Notes: generated by a model not told the origin, from the letters alone. 5,644 nucleotides of DNA from Spirochaetaceae bacterium (GCA_030633365.1 DAOVSY010000203.1:1-5644); one strand, 5' to 3'; shown: positions 1 through 5,644, counted from the first letter of the stretch. Program-made: numbers and translations.

Positions 1-52
1 CATTAACTAAATCTTTTACACTAACTTTTTTATTATTTGGAAATTTATTCAT
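1..52 (-). other. possible 5' fragment of a minus-strand gene leaving the window
   Basis: Read on the minus strand, the first 87 bases are open. From an ATG at 52 they would encode 17 residues beginning MNKFPNNKK and reaching VSVKDLVN at the edge. The open frame extends a further 11 codons upstream of that ATG (SARAILAILTG), ending at a TGA that lies next to the palindromic repeat cluster. No Shine-Dalgarno sequence precedes the ATG. The alternation of hydrophobic and charged residues looks protein-like, and the pattern RAIL...VSVKDL faintly recalls the first helices of winged-helix regulators such as Rrf2 proteins. The piece is far too short to assign. It could equally be non-coding, or a gene whose 5' end was lost near the repeat. 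Confidence 0.15.
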
Positions 53-134
53 ACCAGTTAGTATGGCTAAAATTGCTCTGGCACTTCAAATATATTTTAT
101 CCCTACACGTTAATGATTGGAAGGACGCGCAGCG

Positions 135-179
135 GTTTATTTTGTAGGGGCCGATTTATCGCGCCCATATAAAATAAAC
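135..179. repeat. imperfect hairpin within the repeat cluster
   Basis: A perfect 9-bp outer stem pairs GTTTATTTT (135-143) with AAAATAAAC (171-179). Inside it, GGGCCGAT (148-155) pairs with ATCG plus GCCC (158-161 and 163-166), with one unpaired C at 162 and a two-base loop. The nested stems suggest a foldable unit distinct from the larger palindrome to its right. No U-tract follows on either strand, so it is not a typical intrinsic terminator. Confidence 0.5.
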
Positions 180-199
180 GGAACCCCTGGAAAGAATGA

Positions 200-240
200 C
201 CCGTCGTAGGGAACGGTTTTAAACCGTTCCCTACAACGGG
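200..240. repeat. 41-bp near-perfect palindrome
   Basis: The arms are CCCGT (200-204) with ACGGG (236-240), and a 14-bp perfect inner arm GTAGGGAACGGTTT (206-219) with its complement (221-234). They are separated by a single T at 220, and one mismatch (C205 opposite A235) divides the two arm segments. With only one central base it would form a cruciform, or a very tight hairpin in RNA. It lies 34 bases upstream of the trpB -35 element. No T-tract follows it, so a terminator role is unlikely. The structure fits an intergenic repeat, though a dimeric protein-binding site cannot be excluded. Confidence 0.85.
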
Positions 241-274
241 TAACGCCCAGAAAAAAATAATTTTAAATTTCCTA

Positions 275-303
275 TTGACAAAAAAAACAATTTCCAATAT
301 GTT
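275..303 (+). promoter_or_regulatory. predicted sigma-70 type promoter of trpB
   Basis: A perfect -35 hexamer TTGACA (275-280) is followed after 17 bases by TATGTT (298-303), which matches four of six positions of the -10 consensus. An A/T-rich tract at about 251-270 lies just upstream and could act as an UP element. The predicted start of transcription is about 310, giving a leader of about 40 bases before trpB. This is too short for a leader-peptide attenuator or T-box, so control, if any, is more likely at the DNA level. Confidence 0.65.
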
Positions 304-318
304 TCTATTAACAGTAAC

Positions 319-336
319 GTTTCTACATAAAGAAAC
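319..336. promoter_or_regulatory. 18-bp palindrome in the trpB leader, candidate operator or hairpin
   Basis: GTTTCT (319-324) and AGAAAC (331-336) form a perfect inverted repeat around six bases. A further direct copy of GTTTCT sits at 301-306, exactly 18 bases upstream and overlapping the predicted -10. The palindrome lies just downstream of the predicted transcription start and ends two bases before the Shine-Dalgarno GGAGG (339-343). It could bind a dimeric repressor or fold into a weak RNA hairpin near the ribosome site. It does not look to me like the enterobacterial TrpR operator. The half-sites are short and could be chance in AT-rich DNA. Confidence 0.3.
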
Positions 337-348
337 CTGGAGGATGAT

Positions 349-1563
349 ATGAGTACAATGGTAAAAACACCTAATAAAGAAGGGTATTTTGGAGAATATG
401 GTGGAGTATTTTTACCACCTGAACTGCAGAAGGTAATGGAAGAAATTACAAATGCATATAATGAAATTCGTCACAGCCCTGAATTTCAGGAAGAACTTAA
501 AGGTTTGTATCAGGATTATGTAGGTCGGCCAAGTCCAATTTTTTATGCTAAGAATTTATCAGAGAAGATTGGTGGTGCTCAGATATATATGAAAAGAGAG
601 GACCTCAACCATACTGGAGCTCATAAAATAAATCATTGCCTTGGGGAAGCTCTTCTTGCCAAGAAAATGGGTAAAAAGAAAGTAATTGCAGAAACCGGTG
701 CAGGCCAGCATGGTGTAGCTTTGGCAACTGCAGCAGCTCTTCTTGGACTTGAATGTGATATTTATATGGGTGAGGTTGATATAGAAAAAGAGCATCCCAA
801 TGTTATACGAATGAAGATTCTTGGAGCAAAGGTTATTCCTGTAAAATCCGGACTAAAAACTTTGAAAGAAGCTGTAGATGAAGCCTTTACGGCTTATGTG
901 CAGGATCCTGTTACTCAGTTCTATGCTATTGGTTCGGTAGTAGGTCCCCATCCATTTCCTATGATGGTACGTGATTTTCAAACAGTGGTTGGTATCGAGG
1001 CCAAAGAACAATTTGCGCAATCTCCTGGTGGACTTCCGGATAATCTTGTAGCATGTGTAGGTGGTGGATCAAATGCAATTGGATTATTTACAGCTTTTCT
1101 GGATGATGAGTCTGTACAAATGCATGGTGCGGAACCGGCTGGAAAAAGTTTTAAGATTGGTGATCATGCTGCAACAATGACCCTTGGAAAACCTGGTGTA
1201 ATTCATGGTTTTCGTTGTTATCTTCTTCAGGATGATGAAGGTAATCCAGCACCTGTTTATTCAGTAGCCAGTGGGTTGGATTATCCTGGTGTTGGCCCTG
1301 AACACAGTTACCTGAAAGATATTAAAAGGGTGGAGTATGTTTCTATAAATGATAAAGAAGCAATTGATGCATTTTTTGAACTCTCCAGAGAAGAGGGTAT
1401 TATTCCTGCTTTGGAAAGTGCCCATGCAGTTGCATATGTAATGAAACTTGCAGCTACCCTTCCAAAGGATCAGACAATTCTAATGAATCTTTCCGGTCGT
1501 GGTGATAAGGATATAGATTTTATTGTAGAAAATTATGGTAAAGAATACGGTATAGACGAGTAA
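349..1563 (+). CDS. trpB: tryptophan synthase beta chain (TrpB), stand-alone
   Basis: TrpB is the cytoplasmic PLP enzyme that condenses indole with L-serine to give L-tryptophan. The 404 residues are full length for the TrpB1 type. Landmarks align with Salmonella TrpB (as I recall its numbering) at an offset of about six: PLP lysine K93 in AHKIN, catalytic E115 in ETGAGQHG, phosphate loop GGGSNA (238-243), D311 in [13 protein letters not shown]356 in PALES, and S382 in LSGRGDKD. K173, matching the lysine that contacts TrpA, is kept; the partner of D311 is K147 rather than arginine. The ATG at 349 has GGAGG five bases upstream; a second ATG at 358 is less well placed. The gene has its own promoter and terminator, and trpA is absent from the window. 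It may therefore pair with a distant TrpA or work alone, salvaging indole. Confidence 0.96.
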   Translation: MSTMVKTPNKEGYFGEYGGVFLPPELQKVMEEITNAYNEIRHSPEFQEELKGLYQDYVGRPSPIFYAKNLSEKIGGAQIYMKREDLNHTGAHKINHCLGEALLAKKMGKKKVIAETGAGQHGVALATAAALLGLECDIYMGEVDIEKEHPNVIRMKILGAKVIPVKSGLKTLKEAVDEAFTAYVQDPVTQFYAIGSVVGPHPFPMMVRDFQTVVGIEAKEQFAQSPGGLPDNLVACVGGGSNAIGLFTAFLDDESVQMHGAEPAGKSFKIGDHAATMTLGKPGVIHGFRCYLLQDDEGNPAPVYSVASGLDYPGVGPEHSYLKDIKRVEYVSINDKEAIDAFFELSREEGIIPALESAHAVAYVMKLAATLPKDQTILMNLSGRGDKDIDFIVENYGKEYGIDE

Positions 1564-1586
1564 TAGATTTTTTCATTTTCTCCTTT

Positions 1587-1623
1587 CAGCAGCTGTTCTG
1601 TCAGGACAGCTGCTGTTTTTTTT
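1587..1623 (+). terminator. intrinsic terminator of trpB
   Basis: A 13-bp stem (1587-1599 with 1603-1615, one T-G wobble) closes a three-base loop GTC and is followed by eight T residues (1616-1623). It begins 23 bases after the trpB stop codon. On the opposite strand the hairpin is followed by purine-rich sequence rather than T, so it should act on the plus strand only. The last two Ts overlap the stop codon of the convergent methyltransferase gene. Confidence 0.93.
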
Positions 1624-2239
1624 AAGAAGCCTTTTTCCTCACATCTGCTATTATTGTAAAATCGTTAGGAATATATCCGGTTACTGCAAATGCATTATCT
1701 GTATACTCTCTTATTATATGAAGTACTTCCTTTTGGCTAAAATAGTAGTACTTATCTGAATGAACAACATGTCCTGGATCAAGAAGATTAAAAACAACTT
1801 TTCCCTTTGCATGGGCAAAAAAAACAGGAAGAGCTTCTTTTAAAAAAGTTTTATTATCACCCATATTAAGATTAAATATACCGGAACAAAAAATAACATC
1901 AAATTGTTTTTTACTAAAAGGTGAATCTTTGAAAATATTTCCCGAAAAAAATCTACCTTTTGGATAAATGTCATAAGCCCTTTCAATCATTTTTGGAAGA
2001 ATATCTATGCCATAATAACTTAGATTTATATTCTGATTTTTTAGATATCCAAACAGGTCTCCTGTTCCACAGCCAATGTCCAGGAGTTTTTTTCCGGATA
2101 ATTCCACATTATTAGTAAGAACTTCAAATCTCTTAACCTGACTGTCTAAACTTTCCCAATCCAGTATTTCATACCCCCTGGAATATTTATTTAACAAGGG
2201 TTCATAGTGATTGGCTACAATTCTTTTTCTATCTTCCAT
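1622..2239 (-). CDS. class I SAM-dependent methyltransferase, substrate unknown
   Basis: This 205-residue protein has the class I (Rossmann-fold) methyltransferase layout. Motif I LLDIGCGTGDL (52-62) forms the SAM-binding loop. The acidic residue D79 in YGIDIL is placed to bind the ribose hydroxyls, and FDVIFCSG (113-120) is the motif IV strand. A late strand KVVFNLLDP (147-155) and a C-terminal strand DFTIIADV (193-200) complete the fold. There is no membrane segment or RNA-binding domain to suggest a substrate; small-molecule methylation is possible but unproven. The ATG overlaps the end of malQ by 11 bp in another frame and has no close Shine-Dalgarno, so translation is probably coupled to malQ. 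No intrinsic terminator is evident after its TAA stop. Confidence 0.85.
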   Translation of the reverse strand: MEDRKRIVANHYEPLLNKYSRGYEILDWESLDSQVKRFEVLTNNVELSGKKLLDIGCGTGDLFGYLKNQNINLSYYGIDILPKMIERAYDIYPKGRFFSGNIFKDSPFSKKQFDVIFCSGIFNLNMGDNKTFLKEALPVFFAHAKGKVVFNLLDPGHVVHSDKYYYFSQKEVLHIIREYTDNAFAVTGYIPNDFTIIADVRKKAS

Positions 2240-3767
2240 AAAGTGAGATCATCTCTCCAAGTCTTGAATCTACTAATGTCTTCATTTGCTCTTTAGACAT
2301 TCTCCATGACCAGTTTGAGTCTTCAAGAGTAGAAGGTTTGTTCATTCTACATTCAGTATCAAGATCTAAAATATCCTGCATTGGAATTATTGCAAAGTTG
2401 GATACAGAAGAGAGTACTTCTCTAATTAGATCCCATACAATATCATTATCAGATCTTCCAAAATATCTTCGGACAAGATCTTTTTCTCTGTCGCTTATTG
2501 AATTATACCAGCCTCTTGTGGTGTCATTGTCATGTGTTCCTGTATAAACAACTGAGTTTGAAGAGTATGAAAAAGGCAGGAACATATTTTTACTGTCATT
2601 ATTTCCATTTTCATCAAATGTAAATGCAAACTGAAGAATTTTCATGCCTGGAAAATCAAAATCATCTCTTAGTGCTTCAACATTTTTTGTAAGAACACCA
2701 AGGTCTTCAGCTATAATTGGCAAATCTCCAAGTTCTTCTTTAAGGGTTTCGAACATTTTTCTTCCAGGGGCTTTAACCCATTTCCCTGTTTCAGCTGTAG
2801 GGGCCTTTGCCGGAACTTCCCAATAGGCTTCAAGGCCAATAAAATGATCTATTCTAAGAATATCTACCAGTTTTAAAGTTCCCTGTATCCGACTGATCCA
2901 CCAGGAAAACCCATCTTTTTGATGTTCGTCCCATTTATATATTGGATTTCCCCATAACTGACCTGTTGAACTAAAATAATCCGGTGGCACACCTGCCACA
3001 ACAGTCTGATGCCCTTCTTTATCAAGATAGAACATTTTTTTATTACTCCAAAGATCAGAACTGCATGCAGCAACATAAATCGGGATATCACCAATTATGC
3101 TTATTCCTTTATTATTTGCGTATTTTTTAAGATTGTCCCATTGGGTAAAAAAGAAATACTGGAGAACTTTTTTAATTTCTATCTGAGCCTGATATTTTCT
3201 GATCCATTGAGCTTCAGCATTTTTCTGCTTAAGAATAATCTTTTTATCCCAGTAGTAGTTCCATCTGGAATCCGCTGGGTGTTCTTTCTCTGCCTGTGCA
3301 TCATAGTGTTCTTTGATTGTAACAAAGAGTGTGAAGTCATTCAGCCATTCTGAATTTTCTTTGCAAAAACTTTCAAAATCTTTTTTTTCAGCACTCGGTG
3401 CTGTGTTCAGAAAGTTATCTGCAGCTTTTTCTAAAAGAGGGATCTTCCAGCTTGTTACAAGGTTATAATCAACTTTAGACGAATTTGTACCGGGGAATGA
3501 ATCCAGGTCTTTACTGCTTAAGTATCCATCAGTTTCTAATTTTTCCAGGCTTATAAGAAAGGGGTTTCCTGCAAAGGTAGATAATGCTGCATATGGTGAG
3601 TCACCATACCCTGTTGGACCCAGGGGGAGTATCTGCCAGAGCTTTATCCCTGATTTTACAAGAGAATCTATAAAATTGAATGCTTCAGACCCTAATTCTC
3701 CAATACAATAGTCTGAAGGAAGAGATGTTGGATGGAGTAAAACTCCTGCTGATCGGGGAAAGTTCAT
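2229..3767 (-). CDS. malQ: 4-alpha-glucanotransferase (amylomaltase), GH77
   Basis: MalQ transfers alpha-1,4-glucan segments between maltodextrins, releasing glucose, and acts in the cytoplasm in maltodextrin or glycogen metabolism. At 512 residues it has the usual length of the compact bacterial GH77 form. Visible motifs are the N-terminal GVLLHPTSLPS (8-18), LPLGPTGYGDSPY (47-59), nucleophile D307 in RIDHF, acid/base E354 in IIAEDLG, and the transition-state stabilising D413 in THDNDT, so the catalytic triad is intact. I chose the ATG at 3767 because AGGAG lies six bases upstream and the protein then begins directly with the family's N-terminus. An in-frame ATG at 3797 would add ten residues with no ribosome site. 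It is the first gene of a two-gene operon with the methyltransferase. No other glucan gene is in view. Confidence 0.96.
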   Translation of the reverse strand: MNFPRSAGVLLHPTSLPSDYCIGELGSEAFNFIDSLVKSGIKLWQILPLGPTGYGDSPYAALSTFAGNPFLISLEKLETDGYLSSKDLDSFPGTNSSKVDYNLVTSWKIPLLEKAADNFLNTAPSAEKKDFESFCKENSEWLNDFTLFVTIKEHYDAQAEKEHPADSRWNYYWDKKIILKQKNAEAQWIRKYQAQIEIKKVLQYFFFTQWDNLKKYANNKGISIIGDIPIYVAACSSDLWSNKKMFYLDKEGHQTVVAGVPPDYFSSTGQLWGNPIYKWDEHQKDGFSWWISRIQGTLKLVDILRIDHFIGLEAYWEVPAKAPTAETGKWVKAPGRKMFETLKEELGDLPIIAEDLGVLTKNVEALRDDFDFPGMKILQFAFTFDENGNNDSKNMFLPFSYSSNSVVYTGTHDNDTTRGWYNSISDREKDLVRRYFGRSDNDIVWDLIREVLSSVSNFAIIPMQDILDLDTECRMNKPSTLEDSNWSWRMSKEQMKTLVDSRLGEMISLYGR

Positions 3768-3773
3768 TTTATG

Positions 3774-3778
3774 CTCCT
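3774..3778 (-). promoter_or_regulatory. Shine-Dalgarno of malQ, deciding the start
   Basis: On the minus strand, AGGAG precedes the ATG at 3767 by six bases. The upstream in-frame ATG at 3797 lacks any such site. This supports the shorter malQ product. Confidence 0.85.
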
Positions 3779-3821
3779 GACAATAGAAATACAACATAGC
3801 TTTTACAAATTCAACCCGGAA

Positions 3822-3850
3822 GTTATAAGATTGACTTGAATTATTGACAA
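3822..3850 (-). promoter_or_regulatory. predicted promoter of malQ and the methyltransferase
   Basis: On the minus strand, TTGTCA (3845-3850; five of six consensus bases) is followed after 17 bases by TATAAC (3822-3827; five of six). The predicted transcription start is near 3815, giving a leader of about 48 bases before the malQ ATG. Its -35 hexamer overlaps that of the divergent promoter by five bases. I see no separate MalT/CRP-like or repressor site. Confidence 0.65.
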
Positions 3851-3871
3851 AGACAGGTGTGGTACTATAAT
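3844..3871 (+). promoter_or_regulatory. predicted sigma-70 promoter of the YkgJ-like gene and aminopeptidase P
   Basis: A perfect -35 TTGACA (3844-3849) and a perfect -10 TATAAT (3866-3871) are separated by 16 bases. The predicted start of transcription is near 3878, about 40 bases before the GTG start codon. This is the strongest promoter match in the window. Its -35 element shares bases with the divergent malQ promoter, so the two may compete for RNA polymerase. Confidence 0.8.
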
Positions 3872-3917
3872 TGATATAAATAATAAGTCTTAAAGTATGA
3901 AAGGATAAATATTTATT

Positions 3918-4418
3918 GTGATTAAAGAATATGAAGAGTTGCTTGAACAGGCAAAAATAGATCTTCCTGATAATAAGAGAATGTTAAAGCATATGAAGAA
4001 AAAGAGCATTGATAATCTTTTTCAAAAATATCATGAAAAAGTATTTGCTAAGTTTGATTGTTTAACCTGTGCCAACTGCTGTATAACAACTGGACCTATG
4101 CTTACGGACAGAGATGTAGAGAGAATCTCAAAGTCTTTACGATTGAAACCAGCAGTATTTGAAGCTAATTATCTGCGTCGGGATGAAGATGGAGACTGGG
4201 TTTTTAAAACAATGCCCTGCCCCTTTCTTGGCAGTGATAATTACTGTCTTATATATGATGTAAGACCAAAAGCCTGTAGAGAATATCCGCATACAGATAG
4301 TAAAAACATGTATAAGTTATTTGATATTACATTAACAAATTCAACTATTTGTCCAGCTGTGGCTATGATATTGGAGCAAATTAGAGGAGTACAGGTTGAT
4401 AAACGAAAGGATAAATAA
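3918..4418 (+). CDS. YkgJ-family cysteine-cluster protein (putative zinc or iron-sulfur binding)
   Basis: The 166-residue product has the family's two cysteine blocks. The first is CLTCANCC (C48, C51, C54, C55). The second is PCPFLG (C101), then YCLIYDVRPKACREYP with C110 and C120, and a final C145 in STICPA. Eight cysteines in this arrangement are typical of the YkgJ/UPF0153 family, thought to bind a metal or an Fe-S cluster; the biochemical role is unknown to me. The N-terminal 45 residues are charged and probably helical. There is no signal peptide or membrane span, so it should be cytoplasmic. The start is a GTG with AAAGGA (3900-3905) 12 bases upstream, a rather long spacing; the next in-frame ATG is at codon 22. 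It shares an operon with the aminopeptidase P gene, whose start lies inside its last codons. Confidence 0.88.
   Translation: MIKEYEELLEQAKIDLPDNKRMLKHMKKKSIDNLFQKYHEKVFAKFDCLTCANCCITTGPMLTDRDVERISKSLRLKPAVFEANYLRRDEDGDWVFKTMPCPFLGSDNYCLIYDVRPKACREYPHTDSKNMYKLFDITLTNSTICPAVAMILEQIRGVQVDKRKDK
4385..4389 (+). promoter_or_regulatory. Shine-Dalgarno of the aminopeptidase P gene, supporting a TTG start
   Basis: AGGAG (within GAGGAG) lies inside the 3' end of the YkgJ-like gene, six bases before a TTG codon at 4396. The first in-frame ATG, at 4432, would remove twelve residues of the first helix and has only an A-rich, unconvincing upstream sequence. This makes TTG the likely start. Confidence 0.75.
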
Positions 4419-5644
4419 ACTAAGAAAATTAATGAAAGAAGAAGGTCTGGATGCCTATATTATAAGCGGAAGTGACCCTCATCAGAGTGAATATACTGCA
4501 GAACGATGGACAAGCAGACAATGGATTTCAGGATTTACCGGCTCTGCAGGACTGGTTGTTATAACTGCAGCAAAAGCAGGGTTATGGACAGATTCACGTT
4601 ACCATCTTCAGGGATCGGCAGAACTGGAAGGTTCAGAAATTGAACTTTTTAAAGTTGGTTTGCCGGGTGTTCCAGATTATCTGGAATGGCTGGCAGAAGA
4701 ACTTGATTCCGGTTCTTCTTTAGGCAGTAATATGTGGACAACTTCAACAGATAACAGAAAAAAAATTGAAACGGAACTTGCAGGTACCGGGTTAAGCTTT
4801 AAGGGTACAAGGGATCTTCTGGATGATGTTTGGTTAGATAGACCTGGTCTTCCAGGAGAAACTGTTTTTCAGCTTGATATTAAATATGCTGGTAAAACCA
4901 GAGAAGATAAAATTTTTGACATCAGGCAGTGGATGATAAAGAAAAAACTGGATTGGTCTTTTATCTCATCTCTTTCCGATATTGCCTGGATTCTTAATCT
5001 AAGGGGTAATGATATAAATTATAATCCTCTGTTTTTAAGTTATCTTCTTATTGGGAAAGGATCTTTATATCTTTATATTGATAAAAAACAATTAAATTCA
5101 GATCTTGTAAAACAACTGGAAGCTGAGAGTTTAATAATTAAATCTTACAATGAGCTTGAAAAGCATATTATTTCTCTTCCTCCTGGAAGAATTAATCTTG
5201 ATCCTATAACTTCAAGTATTGGTATAAATGATTTATTTACGAATGCCTGGGAAAAAGTTTATGATAAAGATGTTTCTATAGGAATGAGAGCGGTTAAAAA
5301 TAAAGTAGAAATTTCTTCTCTAAAAAATGCAATGAAAAAGGATGGTGTAGCTTTAGTCAGGTTTATGATATGGCTTGAAGAAAACTGGTCCAGTGGTAAT
5401 TTCGATGAGGTGGATATTGCTGATAAACTGGCAGATTTTAGAGGAAGTCAGGATGGTTTTATGGGGTTAAGCTTTCCCACAATAGCAGGGTTTAATGATC
5501 ATGGTGCAATAATCCATTATTCTGCAAAAAAAGAAAGTGCTCATACTCTTAGTTCCCCTGGAGTACTTCTTCTTGATTCCGGGGGCCAGTATCTTGACGG
5601 GACTACAGACATTACCAGGGTTCTGATATCCGGGGACATTGCTC
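4396..5644 (+). CDS. Xaa-Pro aminopeptidase (aminopeptidase P, M24B), 3' end missing
   Basis: The frame stays open from 4396 to the window edge (416 codons) and encodes a long, three-domain aminopeptidase P, which removes an N-terminal residue preceding proline. From the TTG start it begins INERINKLRKLMKEEGLDAYII. The first creatinase-like domain shows SDPHQSEY (26-33), WISGFTGSAG (43-52) and LWTDSRYHLQ (63-72). The second domain shows DIAWILNLRG (195-204). The catalytic pita-bread domain starts near 305 and includes H374 in IIHYSA, and D394 and D405 in LLDSGGQYLDGTTDITR. The two aspartates are the first two metal ligands, spaced 11 apart as in human XPNPEP1. The remaining His and Glu ligands lie beyond the edge; related proteins run to about 590-620 residues. 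No signal peptide is seen, so it is probably cytoplasmic. It overlaps the YkgJ-like gene by 23 bp. Confidence 0.94.
   Translation, partial: MINERINKLRKLMKEEGLDAYIISGSDPHQSEYTAERWTSRQWISGFTGSAGLVVITAAKAGLWTDSRYHLQGSAELEGSEIELFKVGLPGVPDYLEWLAEELDSGSSLGSNMWTTSTDNRKKIETELAGTGLSFKGTRDLLDDVWLDRPGLPGETVFQLDIKYAGKTREDKIFDIRQWMIKKKLDWSFISSLSDIAWILNLRGNDINYNPLFLSYLLIGKGSLYLYIDKKQLNSDLVKQLEAESLIIKSYNELEKHIISLPPGRINLDPITSSIGINDLFTNAWEKVYDKDVSIGMRAVKNKVEISSLKNAMKKDGVALVRFMIWLEENWSSGNFDEVDIADKLADFRGSQDGFMGLSFPTIAGFNDHGAIIHYSAKKESAHTLSSPGVLLLDSGGQYLDGTTDITRVLISGDIA

Larger units (their letters stand above)
101..240. repeat. cluster of GTAGGG/CCCTAC-bounded intergenic palindromes
   Basis: The hexamer GTAGGG or its complement occurs four times in 140 bases: CCCTAC at 101-106, GTAGGG at 144-149, GTAGGG at 206-211 and CCCTAC at 229-234. 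The stretch contains two separate hairpins (135-179 and 200-240), and locally it is much richer in G and C than the flanking DNA. This looks like one or more copies of a mobile-type intergenic palindromic repeat rather than a gene. A minus-strand open frame runs through it but has no ribosome site and simply reads the palindromes. No transposase or clear target-site duplication is visible. The outer limits given are those of the outermost hexamer and of the large palindrome; the true element ends are uncertain. Confidence 0.6.

Noticed and set aside
3..113. Plus-strand open frame ending in TAA at 111-113, hydrophobic and membrane-like
   Set aside because: It is on the complement of the more protein-like minus-strand frame, consists of AT-rich codons that naturally give hydrophobic residues, and has no start or ribosome site in view.
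200..240. The large palindrome as an intrinsic terminator or riboswitch element
   Set aside because: No T-tract follows on either strand, and it lies upstream of the predicted trpB promoter rather than within its leader.
103..297. Minus-strand open frame of 64 codons across the palindrome cluster
   Set aside because: It simply reads through the GTAGGG palindromes and the trpB promoter, has no ribosome site and no recognisable domain.
559..795. Minus-strand open frame inside trpB
   Set aside because: It lies wholly antisense to a conserved part of TrpB, and its composition is that expected of a shadow frame.
1587..1623. Bidirectional action of the trpB terminator
   Set aside because: On the minus strand the stem is followed by AAAGGAGAAAATG rather than a T-tract, so only plus-strand termination is supported.
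3009..3353. Plus-strand open frames inside malQ (also 2338-2547 and 2644-2826) and a minus-strand one at 2873-3094
   Set aside because: All lie within the well-supported malQ coding sequence in other frames, with no ribosome sites or domain signatures.
3768..3797. Ten-residue N-terminal extension of MalQ from the ATG at 3797
   Set aside because: There is no Shine-Dalgarno before 3797, whereas AGGAG sits six bases before the ATG at 3767, where the family N-terminus begins.
1..5644. CRISPR array, tRNA, rRNA, transposase, or phage or defence genes
   Set aside because: No regularly spaced direct repeats, tRNA-like cloverleaf, rRNA signature or relevant protein motifs were seen on reading the window; this was a visual scan, not a computed search.

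Overview
This is an AT-rich bacterial window with strong Shine-Dalgarno sites, near-consensus sigma-70 type promoters (TTGACA/TATAAT) and alternative starts (one GTG, one TTG). These signals argue against Bacteroidota, which normally use a different promoter consensus and weak ribosome sites. The gene content (a lone TrpB, a GH77 MalQ, a three-domain aminopeptidase P) leans me toward Spirochaetota. That is inference from style and recall, not proof.

Layout, left to right. Bases 1-348 hold no confident gene. There is a possible minus-strand fragment running off the left edge, then a cluster of GTAGGG/CCCTAC-bounded palindromes (101-240) that includes a 41-bp near-perfect palindrome. A good promoter (275-303) and a small palindrome in the leader precede trpB (349-1563, plus strand). 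trpB is a single-gene unit closed by a strong intrinsic terminator (1587-1623). Converging on it is a two-gene minus-strand operon: malQ (start revised to 3767) followed by an uncharacterised class I methyltransferase whose start overlaps the malQ stop by 11 bp.

Between malQ and the next gene lies a compact divergent promoter region in which the two -35 hexamers share the same bases (3844-3850). To the right, a plus-strand operon encodes a YkgJ-type cysteine-cluster protein (3918-4418). It overlaps the 5' end of a long aminopeptidase P gene, which starts at a TTG at 4396 and is cut by the right edge of the window.

The genes are mostly household metabolism: the last step of tryptophan synthesis or indole salvage, alpha-glucan/maltodextrin metabolism, and degradation of proline-containing peptides. 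I see no phage, defence, CRISPR or secretion system, and no convincing evidence of a new multi-gene system. The points most worth a second look are the palindrome cluster, the shared divergent promoter, the orphan trpB and the two translationally overlapped gene pairs.
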